Assembly: GCA_009760855.2 (NCBI GenBank)
Contig: WPIO01000029.1
Coordinates: forward strand, 1,999,501 to 2,063,500
Length of the DNA stretch: 64,000 bases
DNA from: Cristatella mucedo
Taxonomy: Eukaryota > Bryozoa > Phylactolaemata > Cristatellidae
Direction: 5' to 3'
Shown: piece after piece, positions 52,801-62,794 of the stretch
Numbering within the stretch: the first letter of the stretch is position 1
How the letters are laid out: the number at the start of each line of letters is the position of its first letter
Notes under the pieces: model-generated
What the model was told of the DNA's origin: nothing
Seen by the model: only the letters and a program-made list of their open reading frames with translations
The model's database searches: none
Translations under genes and position numbers: made by a program

Positions 52801-55800
52801 AAGAAGCTGTCTATAGCTGTGAGCCAAATACGATTCCCACGGCATAGCTGAGGCAAGCATCTCACTTGTTCATAACGAAGCTCACCTACCACAAACTGTA
52901 ATTAGCAGGAAACAGCCAGGGCAAGTGCACCAGCATGCAGCATTGTTGCAATTGCAACCGAATATGTTCCATGCGGTATCGTCAGGATAGCTATTCATTA
53001 CATCACTACCCCCTTACTGTCTGTAGTTGTTGCCTGAACATGAGCAGCTGTTGAGCACGATCCGATGGACAACTGAGCCAATATACCCCAATCAAAAGAG
53101 AATTGCTCTGTGCTCCTGCATCGGTGTCACAATCAACATTGACAATGTCCCCGATTCAAGATTGACATCGGCTGGCCAAGCTAACTTTTCTTTTAAATGC
53201 CTGTTCAGGCTGGCAGAAGACGTGGTGTACTTCTCCAAACAACTACAGTCGACTTTGCTTATAAGAATAAGTTAAGGCCAGAAAATAGGCATTCTTATAT
53301 GCGGAGTATTCCCATATCCTCATATGGGAATACTTCGGATTCCCACATGGGACTAAGAACTGCTATTCTTATAAGCAGAGTATTCTTATATGCAGAATCG
53401 ACAGTAATCCCACTAGTGAGTACATATAAAGCTCACATTGAAGTGCATATGGTAGCCGCAATTTATTGTAGTGCTCTTAAGCTTCGACCCCTCCTGAAAA
53501 CTACAACCAGTCATCTGTTCGCGACAGTACAATGAGTACTGTTACTGCATGGCCCTTGCACCTTGACAGTAATGGGCTATTACCAAAGCACTTAGCACTA
53601 TTGCAAAATAAGCAGCTTCATTACTGCACTACTTATTTGGAGGACAACGCTTGAAAGCGAGTAAGCTAGTATGCATGTGTAAACGCACATAACATCCCCT
53701 GTATCTGTGCACTAGCTTGTGTTCACTACACCTCAGCACCTTCTGCCACAAACTGATCAGGTTTTGACAATGGTCATGATAATCAGATTACTCATGGCAA
53801 GTCTAGGCCTTTCATACAGCTTACCATAACGATAACAGCTTGGCAGCTCCATCGAACACGGAAATTATGGCACGGCTCGGCCGTGGCAAAGTTTCGATGG
53901 CAACATGTTACGGCTGCCTCCAAGTGCCTACGAGTCAGAGGGTTATGTTAACGTAGTCAGCCTCACGAAAAAGTATTAGCATGTTGTTGCAACTGACAGG
54001 AACATAAAGCACGAAAATGAGCGAAAACGCCTGCACTAGGATCGAGACATGGCTGATTACAAATCTAAATTGAACATGAAAGAGCAGCAAAAGTACAATC
54101 ATAATCAATGTGAGAGAAAAGACAAAGCAAGAGAAACCATGCTAAAAATGAGAAAATAAGTTTCAGCACCAAGCTTACTCATTAAAAGTTTCCAGTGGAA
54201 TGGAGTCAATCGACACGGAATTCTCCAAGCTGCCAAATCTGGCCCTATAAGCAAATAAATAAATCCTAGCTGATTAAACAGCCTATTTTTGTATAGCGAC
54301 AGAAGAGCCTTTACGGCTATCACCACCGCTTGCAACAGTGATAAAGAATCGCCCACTGCAGGAATCAAACCCACGACCTCGGGACCGAGGTCGTGAAAGC
54401 AACCACTTTACCTAGTGCGCCATCACGGCTCACAATCACATGGCTCACAAAGCAGGGTTTTGATGCCAAATATCAAGAAAGGCAGTTTTAACACACAATG
54501 CAGCTCAATCGACCTTGGCAGCAGGGATCGATAAGGCTAATTGCCCAGGCAAACAAAAAGTGCAGCTTTGAGTCATAAGAGCTCAAAAAGTCAGAGACAA
54601 AGGCTGATCAAGCTTTTCATCGAAGCTAAGGTGGGCTCTATACTGAAATAATAATTAATAAAATGAGACAGCTAGTCTTCTGGCTTCTAGCTGTACAAGA
54701 ATGAACAGTGACTTAGACACAATGCGTTATGATCCGACTTCCAAGAAAAGATGTTGCAACATCAGCTCGTGTCTGTAAGGTCGTTTGCACCGGCAGCATG
54801 GCAAGCACTTGGACCTCACAAGGAAAGATTATATCGGCATACTCTTTCTGTGGCCGAAAGACACTGACGAACATAGCTCGTTGAGTTCTCACATGGGCTA
54901 AATACTTTGTTTAAACCAGCATCCTGATGCAAGTCTGTACCAACATGGCTTAAACAAGATGATGCTCTTCGGGCAGCACAAGAGCACACTCAGACAGCCA
55001 ACATCAACTATGTGGCTATGTGTGTTCTGATAGTCCTGTGTTGCTTCTGAGCAGCGATTGTATAGCCACGAACAAAAAAGAACTAAATCACAGCCATACG
55101 GTCAAAGTCTATCAGCAAGTTATCATAAAGTTACAGCAGGGCAATAGAAATAGTTGAAGCATGCAGTAGGATCAGAAGTTGACCAATAAGTAACTAGCGA
55201 TGGCAGCAATCTAAGAAAACAAGTACTCTCCTTGCACTGTCAATCTTTATTTTTTTAATGCAAAGCGATGCTTTACGGCTCTGACTACTAGAATCTGACA
55301 TGATCATATTACGTATCACTAGCTGGGGCACTCACCTGTTTTCTATCTGATGGTTGCCTCCTGCGTCTGAGCGCTCAGCAATGCTGTGTACCTGCTTTAA
55401 CAGAAAAATCAGACAGGCATTCGAATTGCTCTCAGCACATACAAATACTGGGCACACTAGTCCATACCATCGGCTATGTAAATCGTTCTTACCGAGCACA
55501 ACCAGCACCCAGGAAAAAAAACTCGGGCCACCACAAATCTTCTAGTGTTCTCAAAACTTACCTAGCTAGGCTAGTTACCTAGTCATTCAGCACTTACTGA
55601 TCATCGGGTCAAACTTCCTCAAAGCTGAGTAGTCCAACTGGCAGGTGCATCATTGTACCCAGGACTGTTGTGGTTGCTACGGTGAGCCCAAGAGATGCAA
55701 GTAAATAACCATGACTGGGGCTAGGAGTATAATGGGGAAATCTGCATCATGTGAGTAAGTCTGGTCCCAAAAATGAGGCTATTTGGACATTTTGGACAAG

Positions 55801-58800
55801 ACAAATTTCGACCAAGTAAACACAGCAAATGAGTATTCTGCTGATAAGTCAGCCTAACAGTAGAAATGCCACTGAATTATACAAAAGCATAAATCAAAGC
55901 AAATATTTCTTACCGCTGGCAACTGTGCATGATGAAGAGGTTCGCCCAGAGCACTGGCTTGCTTGTTCAACCACATTACTTTATACATGTTGAGTGTCTG
56001 TCCTTTGTATCTAATCTAAAACAAATCAAGAATAAGCCATCAACAAATGGCTTGGACTGCTGAAGACGCAGTAAAAATAACTGAAAAGTCAATGACAGTT
56101 GTATGTGCATCTTCATATACTGTCATCACTAAAGGCTGTAGTAATTCGTAACCTAATTCTGAAAAAATCTCTACTTATTAGTGCAGCTTCTCTGGCATTA
56201 AAAGAGCGGCCACAGACAACTAATAACATATTGATAGCTAATGGCAAGATCGGGTATAACAGTGGCAGTCAGGGAACGGGCATTCCGAGCCATGTAATCA
56301 GAGAGAAGCTTAATAGCAATCACAGCTTGGATATTTGGTCAATGCACTAGTAGGAAGAACGTAGCAAGAAAAAGTCACAATGCAGCAGTCATGCTGCAGA
56401 CATCACGATCGCAATCCCGGCACACAGCAGTGGAAAAAACACAAAAGCATAGGCTTAGTGCAATGCCCATGTAAGCTGCTCCTCCACTATGGAGACAATG
56501 GAGATCAGCAAGTTGGAATCATGTGCAGGGACAGCCAAATGCAAACTGCTGTAGTGTGTTGCTGCTGGATTACTGCCCAAAAAATCTGTTAAGCTCCATG
56601 GAATGCAATTGCTCAAGAAGCAAACGAAAAGCACGCCTGGCAGCTAAGAAAGGCCTGGACTCGTGTGACATGGGTAAGCCCTCGATTTGAGTTGCAGCAG
56701 CTTGGACCGACCGATCAAAGTCTCAGCCTTCGTACTCCAAGAGCCGAACAGACCGATAAAAGGCCTCTGCCGTGAGATTATAAGCAGAACAATTCTCCAG
56801 TCGAATATGAAATAGTCCAGCAGCCATTTGTTATCTGGGCCAGTCCTATACGGATTGAGCTCTCAAGACTACATTCTATTGTTAGCAACACAGTGCTAAG
56901 AGTCTTTGCTTTAAATGAGCATTAACATTCTCAAACCAAATGCGGGTTTACTGGCTGCATGCAGGTGTTTTTAATTGCAATCATGTGCCAATCTGAAACC
57001 TGGCGACCGGACCGGACCTCACGACTGGAGCCACATCCTGAGTTTACGCAGGTTCGAGCAGGTGAGGATAACTTCACAGAAACTGCGGTACGTATGATGT
57101 CAGCTTACTAAAGGCAGCAGCAGCTGACAAACGACAGAGGGCATAGCTTGTCCACAATAGAGCATCCCCCACAGTTGGCCAGCACCTCGAAGGTACCTAG
57201 ATACATGCGACCAGTGATCGGATGCTGCATGCCACACATATCCACATATCCTACCGTCCCCCAGCCGCAACCCGAGACTTTAGTCGCGGGGTTCACTTGC
57301 TTCTTGCAGTGCATGACCCAAGCACTAGGCGATGGAAACGTCTCAGCTGAGTCACACGGCTGAATATGTCCATTGCCAAGCAAATCTGCAGAGAAGCGCC
57401 TACCCTACAACAAAGATGAACAAGTGGTCGATTGGATGGTGCTGTACAGCAATTACAACCGTGTGAAACATCAAGCATGGACTTTAATACCAGTCCTTCA
57501 ACATTACACCACGACATTTTCACACCTACAGTTATAATATGCTCTAGGAAGTAAGACAGCAAACGGCCAGATATTCACCAGCACCAACGTGGTGCCATTT
57601 GTCCAGGCTGCCGAGTCTATCGTCGCCTTGTCTTACTTGATTCTTCTCATTAGAATGAGAACAATATATGAAACCACTATTGTATCTGCACATTCAAGCC
57701 AATCTCATCCAAAGATAAATGGAAGATGGAAAGATAGGTTCACTAATGTCACCATAGGCTCAATGACATGGCTAAATGACAGAAAGTTGAACTGATCTCC
57801 GATAAATTGGCAAGGGCTGACTGACGTCAGCTTTGGGCTCTTGTTCACTGTTAGACAACACCAAACACTAGGTATATCAATTCAGTACTGAAATAATCTC
57901 AATAACTTTCTTCAAGTGATCTGTTTTAAAATACAGAATGGAAAGATTGTCGACTGTAAGGTGTTACTAGGTTCACTATATATCGACAACTTTCCCAAAC
58001 AGACTATACTTAGACATGCCATATTCGTGAGTCCTGCATTATTTTTCTAACTTATTTTTTGCATCACCACACATTTTAATGTAGCCTGATTATTGCAAGA
58101 ATTCCACTAACAAAGTGCCGTTTTAAGGTGCCGATTTGAAAAGCAGCTGTGGATAACAGGAACTGCCAGATGCCAGAATGGAATTAGCTGCTGCTGCTGC
58201 AATAAAAAACTATGCTTCTAACTCTTCAGTTTTTTATTATTCAGACCCCCCCCCCCTGGCGATTGCCACTGGTTCTATGCCCTTCGTTGGCCTCATCAAA
58301 ATCAGAGTACACCCTAAATTTTACCCCAAACCATGTGTAGCAACAACCGAGTGAGCAGTCGTGACTGGGTTACAGTGCGGATTAGCTATACACTGGTCTG
58401 GCTTGTAATGATACCACCAGTAAGGCTGCGTAGCATCAATGACAACAATAAGATCACCTCAGATAGAATTTTAGAGGCCACACACAGAACCAATACTACA
58501 TGAGCAGGATCAGCAACTGGTCCAGGTAAAGCCGAACATCAACTTCGTTAAGAACCTGAGTATAGTAATTTGCTTCCAACCATATTGAAATACAATCTCA
58601 ATACTTGTGACAACAGTTACTAGCAGATAACAGGGGTGACCACGACCCTGCTTCTTCTCAAAGATACTCCAACTTCGGCCGGCAATGGCAGCTATGTGAG
58701 CCTTTAGCTAAAAGAGGCACCAATTTTGTGATACAGCTAGCCAATATCAAGTCAATAGAGTTTCCCTCACTAACCAGCAATGGGCTGAAAACCTGATTTC

Positions 58801-59439
58801 CTCTGGCACATGCCATGCACCAAAGCATCGCCCCACCTCCCGGAGGTGATGAGTAATACACATCTCCAGCAGCTCCTTAAAACTCTCAAGCTTAGTATTA
58901 ACCATATTCAACACAGACATCCTACCAACACACTTATCCACATCAATACAGTACTCACAGATATTACTGCTACTGCTCAGCTTCTGCTTCCACTCTCCCC
59001 CCAGGCACTAGCCTAAAAAGATTTTAATACTCACGACCACGATGGCTAACATGACAATTTGATCATGCCGAGAACTACCTTGAAGAGGATGATGATTAAT
59101 AATTGTGTACTGAATAGAATCACTGTGGAATCGGCAGAGCAGACAACTCAAAAGATAGCACGATCATTGGCTAGGATCAGACTGATAGCCCTAGGCAATG
59201 CCAACAAACCCAAGCAAGGTTCAACATTGTATAAAATTAGTAAGTTGTAGTTGAATACCATGTACTTGATGGTCAGTGCCATAGGCTCTGGCTGAAGAAT
59301 GCCTTCACGAATCAGAAGATCGAGGGTCACGCTTTTACCAAGCTTTCTGTTCGTGAATGTGACATCATTGCTTGATGCAGCAGAAGAGGCTTCCAGTGCC
59401 TCAATGTCACTACCATCATTTGCCTCCATTGCACAAGCC
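39327..59439 (-). CDS. MPND: MPND, MPN (JAMM) domain-containing protein (whole gene span, 13 coding exons)
   Basis: Chromatin-associated JAMM-family protein. The human protein has an N-terminal RAMA domain followed by an MPN domain and is 471 residues; here 13 exons join in consistent phase to 429 codons. Residues 30-130 are the RAMA domain, 131-185 a linker, 186-345 the MPN domain, and 346-429 the C-terminal helices. The catalytic Glu (E227) and the H281-S-H283 pair are present, but the loop to the last metal ligand D297 is three residues longer than usual. Coding starts at the ATG at 59429, and the exon begins at 59439 with an acceptor, so at least one 5' UTR exon lies upstream. Exons 10-11 are the least certain part. 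Confidence 0.9.
39510..39552 (-). CDS. MPND: MPND exon 12 (43 bp)
   Basis: Acceptor cgctttgttacag, donor GGT|gtactt (moderate). Encodes FNLFADAVLKRMPG. Together with exon 13 it aligns without gaps to human from Y-K-G-S-P through T-Y-L-D. Phase 2 in, 0 out. Confidence 0.7.
40593..40638 (-). CDS. MPND: MPND exon 11, candidate (46 bp)
   Basis: Acceptor atatccctgtag, donor GA|gtaagt (strong). Encodes VHPGLVALCYYEQL, comparable to human V-E-M-A-Y-V-Q-D-S-F. Phase 1 in, 2 out. Just upstream in the intron lies a 19-bp tandem duplication (40661-40698), which supports placing the acceptor after it. Confidence 0.6.
40661..40698. repeat. 19-bp tandem duplication
   Basis: Two exact copies of gcacaggaagtgagcaacg in a row, in the intron just before candidate MPND exon 11. 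Confidence 0.95.
41526..41562 (-). CDS. MPND: MPND exon 10, candidate (37 bp)
   Basis: Acceptor aactcactgcag, donor AG|gttgga (weak). Phase fit with exons 9 and 11 demands the frame TLKCICHRTTST, but the next frame reads LEVYLPPDDEY, which looks more like the human V-M-P-P-P-E-Q segment expected here. The two lines of evidence conflict; see findings. Confidence 0.45.
41779..41903 (-). CDS. MPND: MPND exon 9 (MPN strand after the catalytic loop)
   Basis: Acceptor atgctttgtcag, donor ACC|gtaggc. Encodes LYFLVVARPRP followed by a Gly/Cys loop and SISTLRFT, comparable to human C-L-A-L-L-C-S-P and S-K-I-S-P-F-W-V. Phase 1 in (completing Gln), 0 out. An alternative donor 37 bases further (exon to 41742) would end in phase 1. 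Confidence 0.75.
42000..45780. other. MPND intron 8, no recognised gene
   Basis: Holds the compound microsatellite at 43809 and the exon-like ORF at 41985-42170 discussed under rejected items. Otherwise unique sequence. Confidence 0.5.
43809..43960 (+). repeat. compound (AC)n then (GA)-rich microsatellite
   Basis: Fifty-eight bases of AC followed by about 95 bases of GA-rich sequence with occasional C; in the MPND intron 8. Confidence 0.96.
45800..45982 (-). CDS. MPND: MPND exon 8 (JAMM metal-binding motif)
   Basis: Acceptor cattcctttgcag, donor C|gtagtg, 60 full codons. Encodes a strand ending KAFPFAKAG, a helix, then VCGWYHSH and, after a loop, TLYDVECQLRFQ. The two His are the JAMM zinc ligands and the Asp of TLYD the third. 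The loop between the second His and the Asp is 13 residues here against 10 in the H-x-H-x7-S-x2-D motif, and the Ser is replaced by Thr. Confidence 0.95.
46911..48840 (-). mobile_element. L2/CR1-like LINE, longest copy, 5'-truncated and frameshifted
   Basis: Minus-strand reverse transcriptase with recognisable motifs: LDLSAAFDTIDH (motif A), GVPQGSVLGP (motif B), FHFYADDTQLYL (catalytic YADD, motif C), then the thumb region and the family's 3' end with a SYAPKAWNSLPT block. Reading frame is broken near 48543 (one base lost in an A run), near 48000 and near 47450, so it is inactive. No endonuclease or ORF1 is present. The 3' UTR ends in the AGAGA-loop-TCTCT type tail and an (ATT)n run at 46915-46935. 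It lies in an MPND intron in the same orientation as the gene. Confidence 0.93.
48841..50389. other. MPND intron 7, unique sequence
   Basis: AT-rich sequence between the long LINE and a LINE tail; short ORFs near 49120-49480 lack recognisable features. Confidence 0.5.
50390..50455 (+). mobile_element. LINE 3' tail fragment
   Basis: Only the conserved tail and a short ATT run remain. Confidence 0.65.
50950..51940 (+). pseudogene. decayed Tc1/mariner transposase
   Basis: Pieces in order on the plus strand: a helix-turn-helix-like start with stops, an open part at 51252-51470 with WTDEFSFN (first catalytic Asp) and a GEAYIDGCLQKTVKFG block, then DNDPKHTAVVVKEFL (second Asp) near 51635-51680, SRSQDLNP (third acidic region) near 51730, and a C-terminal ISREMCRKLVE stretch. 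Several stops and frameshifts make it inactive. Terminal repeats were not identified. Lies in the MPND intron between exons 7 and 8. Confidence 0.85.
52341..52422 (-). CDS. MPND: MPND exon 7 (catalytic Glu and YLGG motif)
   Basis: Acceptor gtttctttag, donor A|gtttgt. Encodes VAHCHGQSDE then ASGYLGGQDATTIDGQK, matching human F-H-S-H-L-T-R-S-E-V-V-G-Y-L-G-G-R-W-D. The Glu four residues before Gly-Tyr is the expected catalytic acid. Phase 0 in, 1 out. Confidence 0.93.
53246..53404. mobile_element. pogo/Tigger-like MITE, 159 bp
   Basis: Imperfect terminal inverted repeats of about 25 bp (left CAGTCGACTTTGCTTATAAG, right reverse complement CTGTCGATTCTGCATATAAG) flanked on both sides by TA, the expected target duplication. 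Inside is a 13-bp-arm hairpin (agtattcccatat, loop cctc). No coding capacity. Assignment to the pogo/Tigger group rests on remembered TIR style. Confidence 0.7.
53825..53927 (-). CDS. MPND: MPND exon 6 (first strands of MPN domain)
   Basis: Acceptor ctgactcgtag, donor ATG|gtaagc. Encodes 34 residues ending NFRVRWSCQAVIVM, which corresponds to the human P-F-N-V-A-V-S-S-N-V-L-F-L-L-D strand that opens the MPN fold. Phase 2 in, 0 out. Confidence 0.86.
54179..54244 (-). CDS. MPND: MPND exon 5 (linker)
   Basis: Acceptor tttgcttatag, donor GA|gtaagc. Encodes ARFGSLENSVSIDSIPLETF with one more Asn. Phase 2 to 2. The intron end directly abuts the 3' tail of a family-2 SINE at 54252-54433, which appears to supply the pyrimidine tract of this acceptor. 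Confidence 0.78.
54252..54433 (-). repeat. SINE family 2 copy abutting MPND exon 5
   Basis: Minus-oriented, same strand as MPND. Palindrome cacgacctcgggaccgaggt intact. Its ATTT-rich 3' tail ends seven bases before the exon 5 boundary. Confidence 0.87.
55336..55394 (-). CDS. MPND: MPND exon 4 (linker)
   Basis: Acceptor tttttctgttaaag, donor AG|gtgagt. Encodes QVHSIAERSDAGGNHQIEN. No direct similarity is expected, because the human linker here is an acidic low-complexity region, but phase (0 in, 2 out) and both splice sites fit. Confidence 0.75.
55914..56015 (-). CDS. MPND: MPND exon 3 (end of RAMA domain)
   Basis: Acceptor ttgttttag, donor GCG|gtaaga, 34 codons. Encodes IRYKGQTLNMYKVMWLNKQ followed by a polar linker; the human segment is V-K-Y-K-G-Q-K-L-D-K-Y-K-A-T-W-L. 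Phase 0 to 0. Confidence 0.94.
57255..57404 (-). CDS. MPND: MPND exon 2 (RAMA core)
   Basis: Acceptor tttgttgtag, donor ACG|gtagga, 50 codons, phase 0 both sides. Starts GRRFSADLLGNGHI (human G-K-K-F-L-G-D-L-Q-P-D-G-R-I) and contains SPSAWVMHCKKQVNPATK and SGCGWGT, near-identical to human. A second AG 19 bases inside (before codon AT) would break the frame, so the outer acceptor is used. Confidence 0.95.
57405..59258. other. MPND intron 1, unique sequence
   Basis: Includes a C11 run at 58245-58256. No repeat family recognised and no exon needed here, since exons 1 and 2 join in phase 0. Confidence 0.5.
59259..59439 (-). CDS. MPND: MPND exon with start codon (start of RAMA domain)
   Basis: Acceptor ttcactccctgttag, donor ATG|gtattc. 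First ATG at 59429 in good context, followed by an acidic/Ser-Ala stretch and then GKSVTLDLLIREGILQPEPM, matching the human A-V-T-L-R-V-L-L-K-D-A-L-L-E-P-G start of the RAMA domain. The ten bases before the ATG would be 5' UTR. Confidence 0.9.
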
Positions 59440-60237
59440 CTAACAGGGAGTGAAAACAGCCAACTTGTAGCTATTGTTCGACAATACAAATATGCGCAAT
59501 TAAGGCTACAATCATCACGGCTACACATATACGGCATACATAGCAAAGAAATTTCTGACCAACCTCAAAACATTACCGCTAGCAGTGAGAAACATATACA
59601 AACAATCACTTCCAAAGGCTGCAGCATACATACACTGTACGATATTATGCAGCCGTGTGATGCCTGCTCAGCAGCACCACTATCATTACATTCCCGTGGA
59701 AATGATATAGTTACAAACTGATGAATGTTAAAAGCTGAAGCTGGAGTATGCACAGCAGTTTACAAAGTCGTAGGAGGATAAAATTACTGTGTGAAAGGCA
59801 TAAAAATGGCGACAAAAAAGTCACGAACATACGACAAATGTGACAGCATCCAAAAAAAGCGCACGAGTGGGTGGAGAACATAAAGATGGAAGGAAAAGCC
59901 AGCCGAAATAAACACATAGCCGAGATAAGGAGTACAAGAGTACACGAAATGAGAGCTGAGTACACGTACCAGAACTGGAATTAGCTGGAAAATATGTAAA
60001 TATGTATGCATATAATATCTAATATATATATACTATATAATATGTAAATATAAATATAATAAATACAAAAATATGAAAAGAGTTCATACACAATCGACCA
60101 AAGGAGCCAAAAATGCCAATTAGCAAGGATGCAAACAACTCAGAAATAAGCCATACCTGAGTAGCCTTATGGCAAATATTTTTTTCACCGTAAGTAGTTA
60201 AAGAGCGTGAAAGGGAAATTAGATGCAGCAGAAGCAT

Positions 60238-60425
60238 ATGAGCCGTAATGGCTCACTAGGTAAGGCGGTTGCTTTTCACGACCTCGGCCCCGAGGTCGTG
60301 GGTTCGAATTTTGTGGTGGGCGATCCTTTATTGCTACTGCAAGCGGAGGTGATAGCCATAAAGGCTCTTCTGTCACTATACAAAAAGAGGCTGTTAAATC
60401 AGCTATTATTATTATTATTATTATC
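60238..60425 (+). repeat. SINE family 2 (tRNA-derived, with palindrome)
   Basis: Best plus-strand copy: A box tggctcactagg, an 11-bp-arm palindrome at 60278-60301, B box gggttcgaat, body, then (ATT)n tail. Confidence 0.87.
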
Positions 60426-61099
60426 ATGAGGCTAAACAGCTCAGCCTTCTAGGCACAGCACAAAAGGAATCTAGCTTTTACAAGATTACCTTATGTCAGC
60501 TCCAAGTATGCAGGCTGGGCAGCATAGTTTGTATAGCCATGATGTGGCCTATGCTGAATTTCCGAAGTAATTCATTACATGACAACTGGAAGTTTTCACC
60601 CCAACCCACATATTTGATGGAATCTAAAGTCTGCATAGGACATTATCAGCATACTAGAAACTAAGGAAGTAGTGTGAAGTTGTTGTGCGACCACTGGTAA
60701 ATACCGTAGGGAATACCGTGGATAAAATTAAAAATCCAGGGTAATTAACTCACATAGCAGGTTCCTCTACTCCTCAAGACAAGACGAGTGGTCACTAGAG
60801 GTCGCTAGTCTCCTTTGTTGAGTCTATCTGCTTGGAAGAGTCTCTCCAGCACTATTCTTCAAATTTTCAGTCTTCGGGTGCAAGGGGGATACCCTGATTG
60901 AGTATATAAAGTCACTGCTGATACCAGAATCATCCGGGGCAACAAGCAGGGGGTTATAACATCTACTAAGCCGGCAGCAGTGAACGGACACATCGGCCAT
61001 TGGGCCCGGATCCAGTTAGCAAGGTCGCGCGTCTGTTTCAAGAAATATCCGCAGCGGCCAAGTCCACGCGCCTTTTTCCATGACACATTCTGACAAGAG

Positions 61100-61185
61100 G
61101 TCTTTGCCCAAGGTAGGGTGCTCGGGTCGTGAATTCGAGTCCAGCAGCGGGAATTTTTAATCTGTCTTTACTGAAATCAGAGTGT
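61100..61185 (+). repeat. possible degraded tRNA-like SINE head
   Basis: Contains a B-box-like gaattcgagtcc followed by cagcagcggga, similar in layout to a tRNA T arm. No clear A box or tail, so only tentative. Confidence 0.3.
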
Positions 61186-61989
61186 TAGCCGATAAGGCTA
61201 TTCTATGAGGCTGGATCAGCAACCCTTTACTTTACAGAGCGCATGTATGGACTCAGCAGCCCTATGAGCCTCTTAACCCGGGCTCCACAAATAAATCGAG
61301 CACTAAGAATTAAATCTCGGGCTTGACAATAATATGTGAGAACAGAGATAGAAATTTTTATGAATTAAGATAGTAGGGCCGCAATGTCGATACATTAAAC
61401 AAGCACGCGACGTGAGGGCGGTTAGACCCGTGGTGAGCACAAGCCGGCAGGGTAGCGCAGACAAAAGGATCGCACTCAGTCGAACGATGGCCCCCTCGGA
61501 AAGAACCACAGTTTTAGAATTTTCAAGCAGTGGCACTCATAATGAGTTCGAAAGCTCCTCACCGTCAGCCACGTAATTAGAAAAAAGGTGGCATGGGACG
61601 CAGCCGTTCTTCGCGCGATTGGCTGTAATGGATTCGTTGGTGTGGCGATGCAACATTGGATCGAGAGGCCGCTACTCTGACCTCAAATTAAGTTGTTATA
61701 TCCAAATATTACATTACAGCTAGCACGGTGTAGCTTGTTATTTGTAATTATTTTTCACCCAAAATGATATAAAAACTGGTCACCCGCCGCAAAGGAATAC
61801 GCTAGCTCTGGGCTCCGGGATTACGACAGAACGAGCATCCGAATTCCCACTCACGGGCCCAACTCAAGACGAAAGTACATACAAAAAAGACTATTCGTGG
61901 CTGCATCATATAGTACTACTGCTTCGTGTACCCCAAGTAATTTGGGAATCGCTAGCTTGGGGGGCTGTCTAGATGAGCTTTCGCTGCTG

Positions 61990-62075
61990 GTTGTAATCGC
62001 ATCGGTAAGGTATTAACCCTTCACGCTCGTCCACCCTCGCTGTGGGTTCGAGTCCTGCAGTAGGAATTTATGTTT
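61990..62075 (+). repeat. possible third tRNA-like SINE head
   Basis: B box gggttcgagtcctgcagtag is good, and a poor A box lies about 45 bases before. Sequence differs from families 1 and 2. Confidence 0.35.
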
Positions 62076-62794
62076 TGATTGCTACAACTCTAGCAAACAA
62101 TGCTGTATTTCATACGCCGCTATATAACTGAGATTCCGGAAGTAAGCATATCGCCAGTTCCGAAAAGCTTTTGTCAGCGCAGTGAAGCCCAATGATTCCA
62201 GAGTGTATAAAAATTGAGTTTTCTAGCAGCACAATCTCATGTGAATTAATATGTCATAATTGTGCAAGCAGAATCAAGTATTAAAGAAATGACCCTACAA
62301 CAAACGCTTACATATCAAAAACTGCATTTCACGTCTGTATGAGAATTAGATAGAAAGTTAAAGCATCCGATAATGTATTGAAAAACACCTTTCTTAAGAT
62401 TAGAAATCCGCCCCCTGGCACCTTCATCTCCTGTAACTCCTCCGCGCCGCAAGCCGTTTCCTCGAATGAATAATCTCGTGTAAACACTGTCGCGGATCTT
62501 AATTTTAACCCCGTTTCGACATGTAATCCGGAGTACTATCGTGTGTGCCGCTGATGCTTGATCAATTAACGGAGCTTCACGCCCTGCCGCTCCCAATGCG
62601 ACGGCGGAGGGCAGCTGGCCTCGGAGGGGTCCATGAGTTACCACAATCCACTTTAGTTAGGCTAAAAATCGACAGGGCACTGATTTACCTAGCTCAAATG
62701 TCGTGCGGATATTGTAGTAAATCTTCAATTTCATGCAATCCACCGAATTTCATGTAATTGTGCGGAACACCCACTCATGCACTTTAGCTGCAAA

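Larger units (their letters stand above)
59440..62794. other. MPND 5' region, leader exon not located
   Basis: Because the start-codon exon begins at an acceptor, a non-coding 5' exon must lie in this region. CG dinucleotides are denser around 61380-61680 and 62400-62640, and a minus-strand CCAAT occurs near 61618, so the promoter may be there. Not proven. SINE family 2 and two tRNA-like heads also lie here. Confidence 0.35.

Noticed and set aside
57148-57363. Plus-strand ORF over MPND exon 2
   Set aside because: Antisense to a well-supported conserved exon.
61990-62075. Possible functional tRNA gene
   Set aside because: Only the B box is good; acceptor and anticodon stems cannot be paired.
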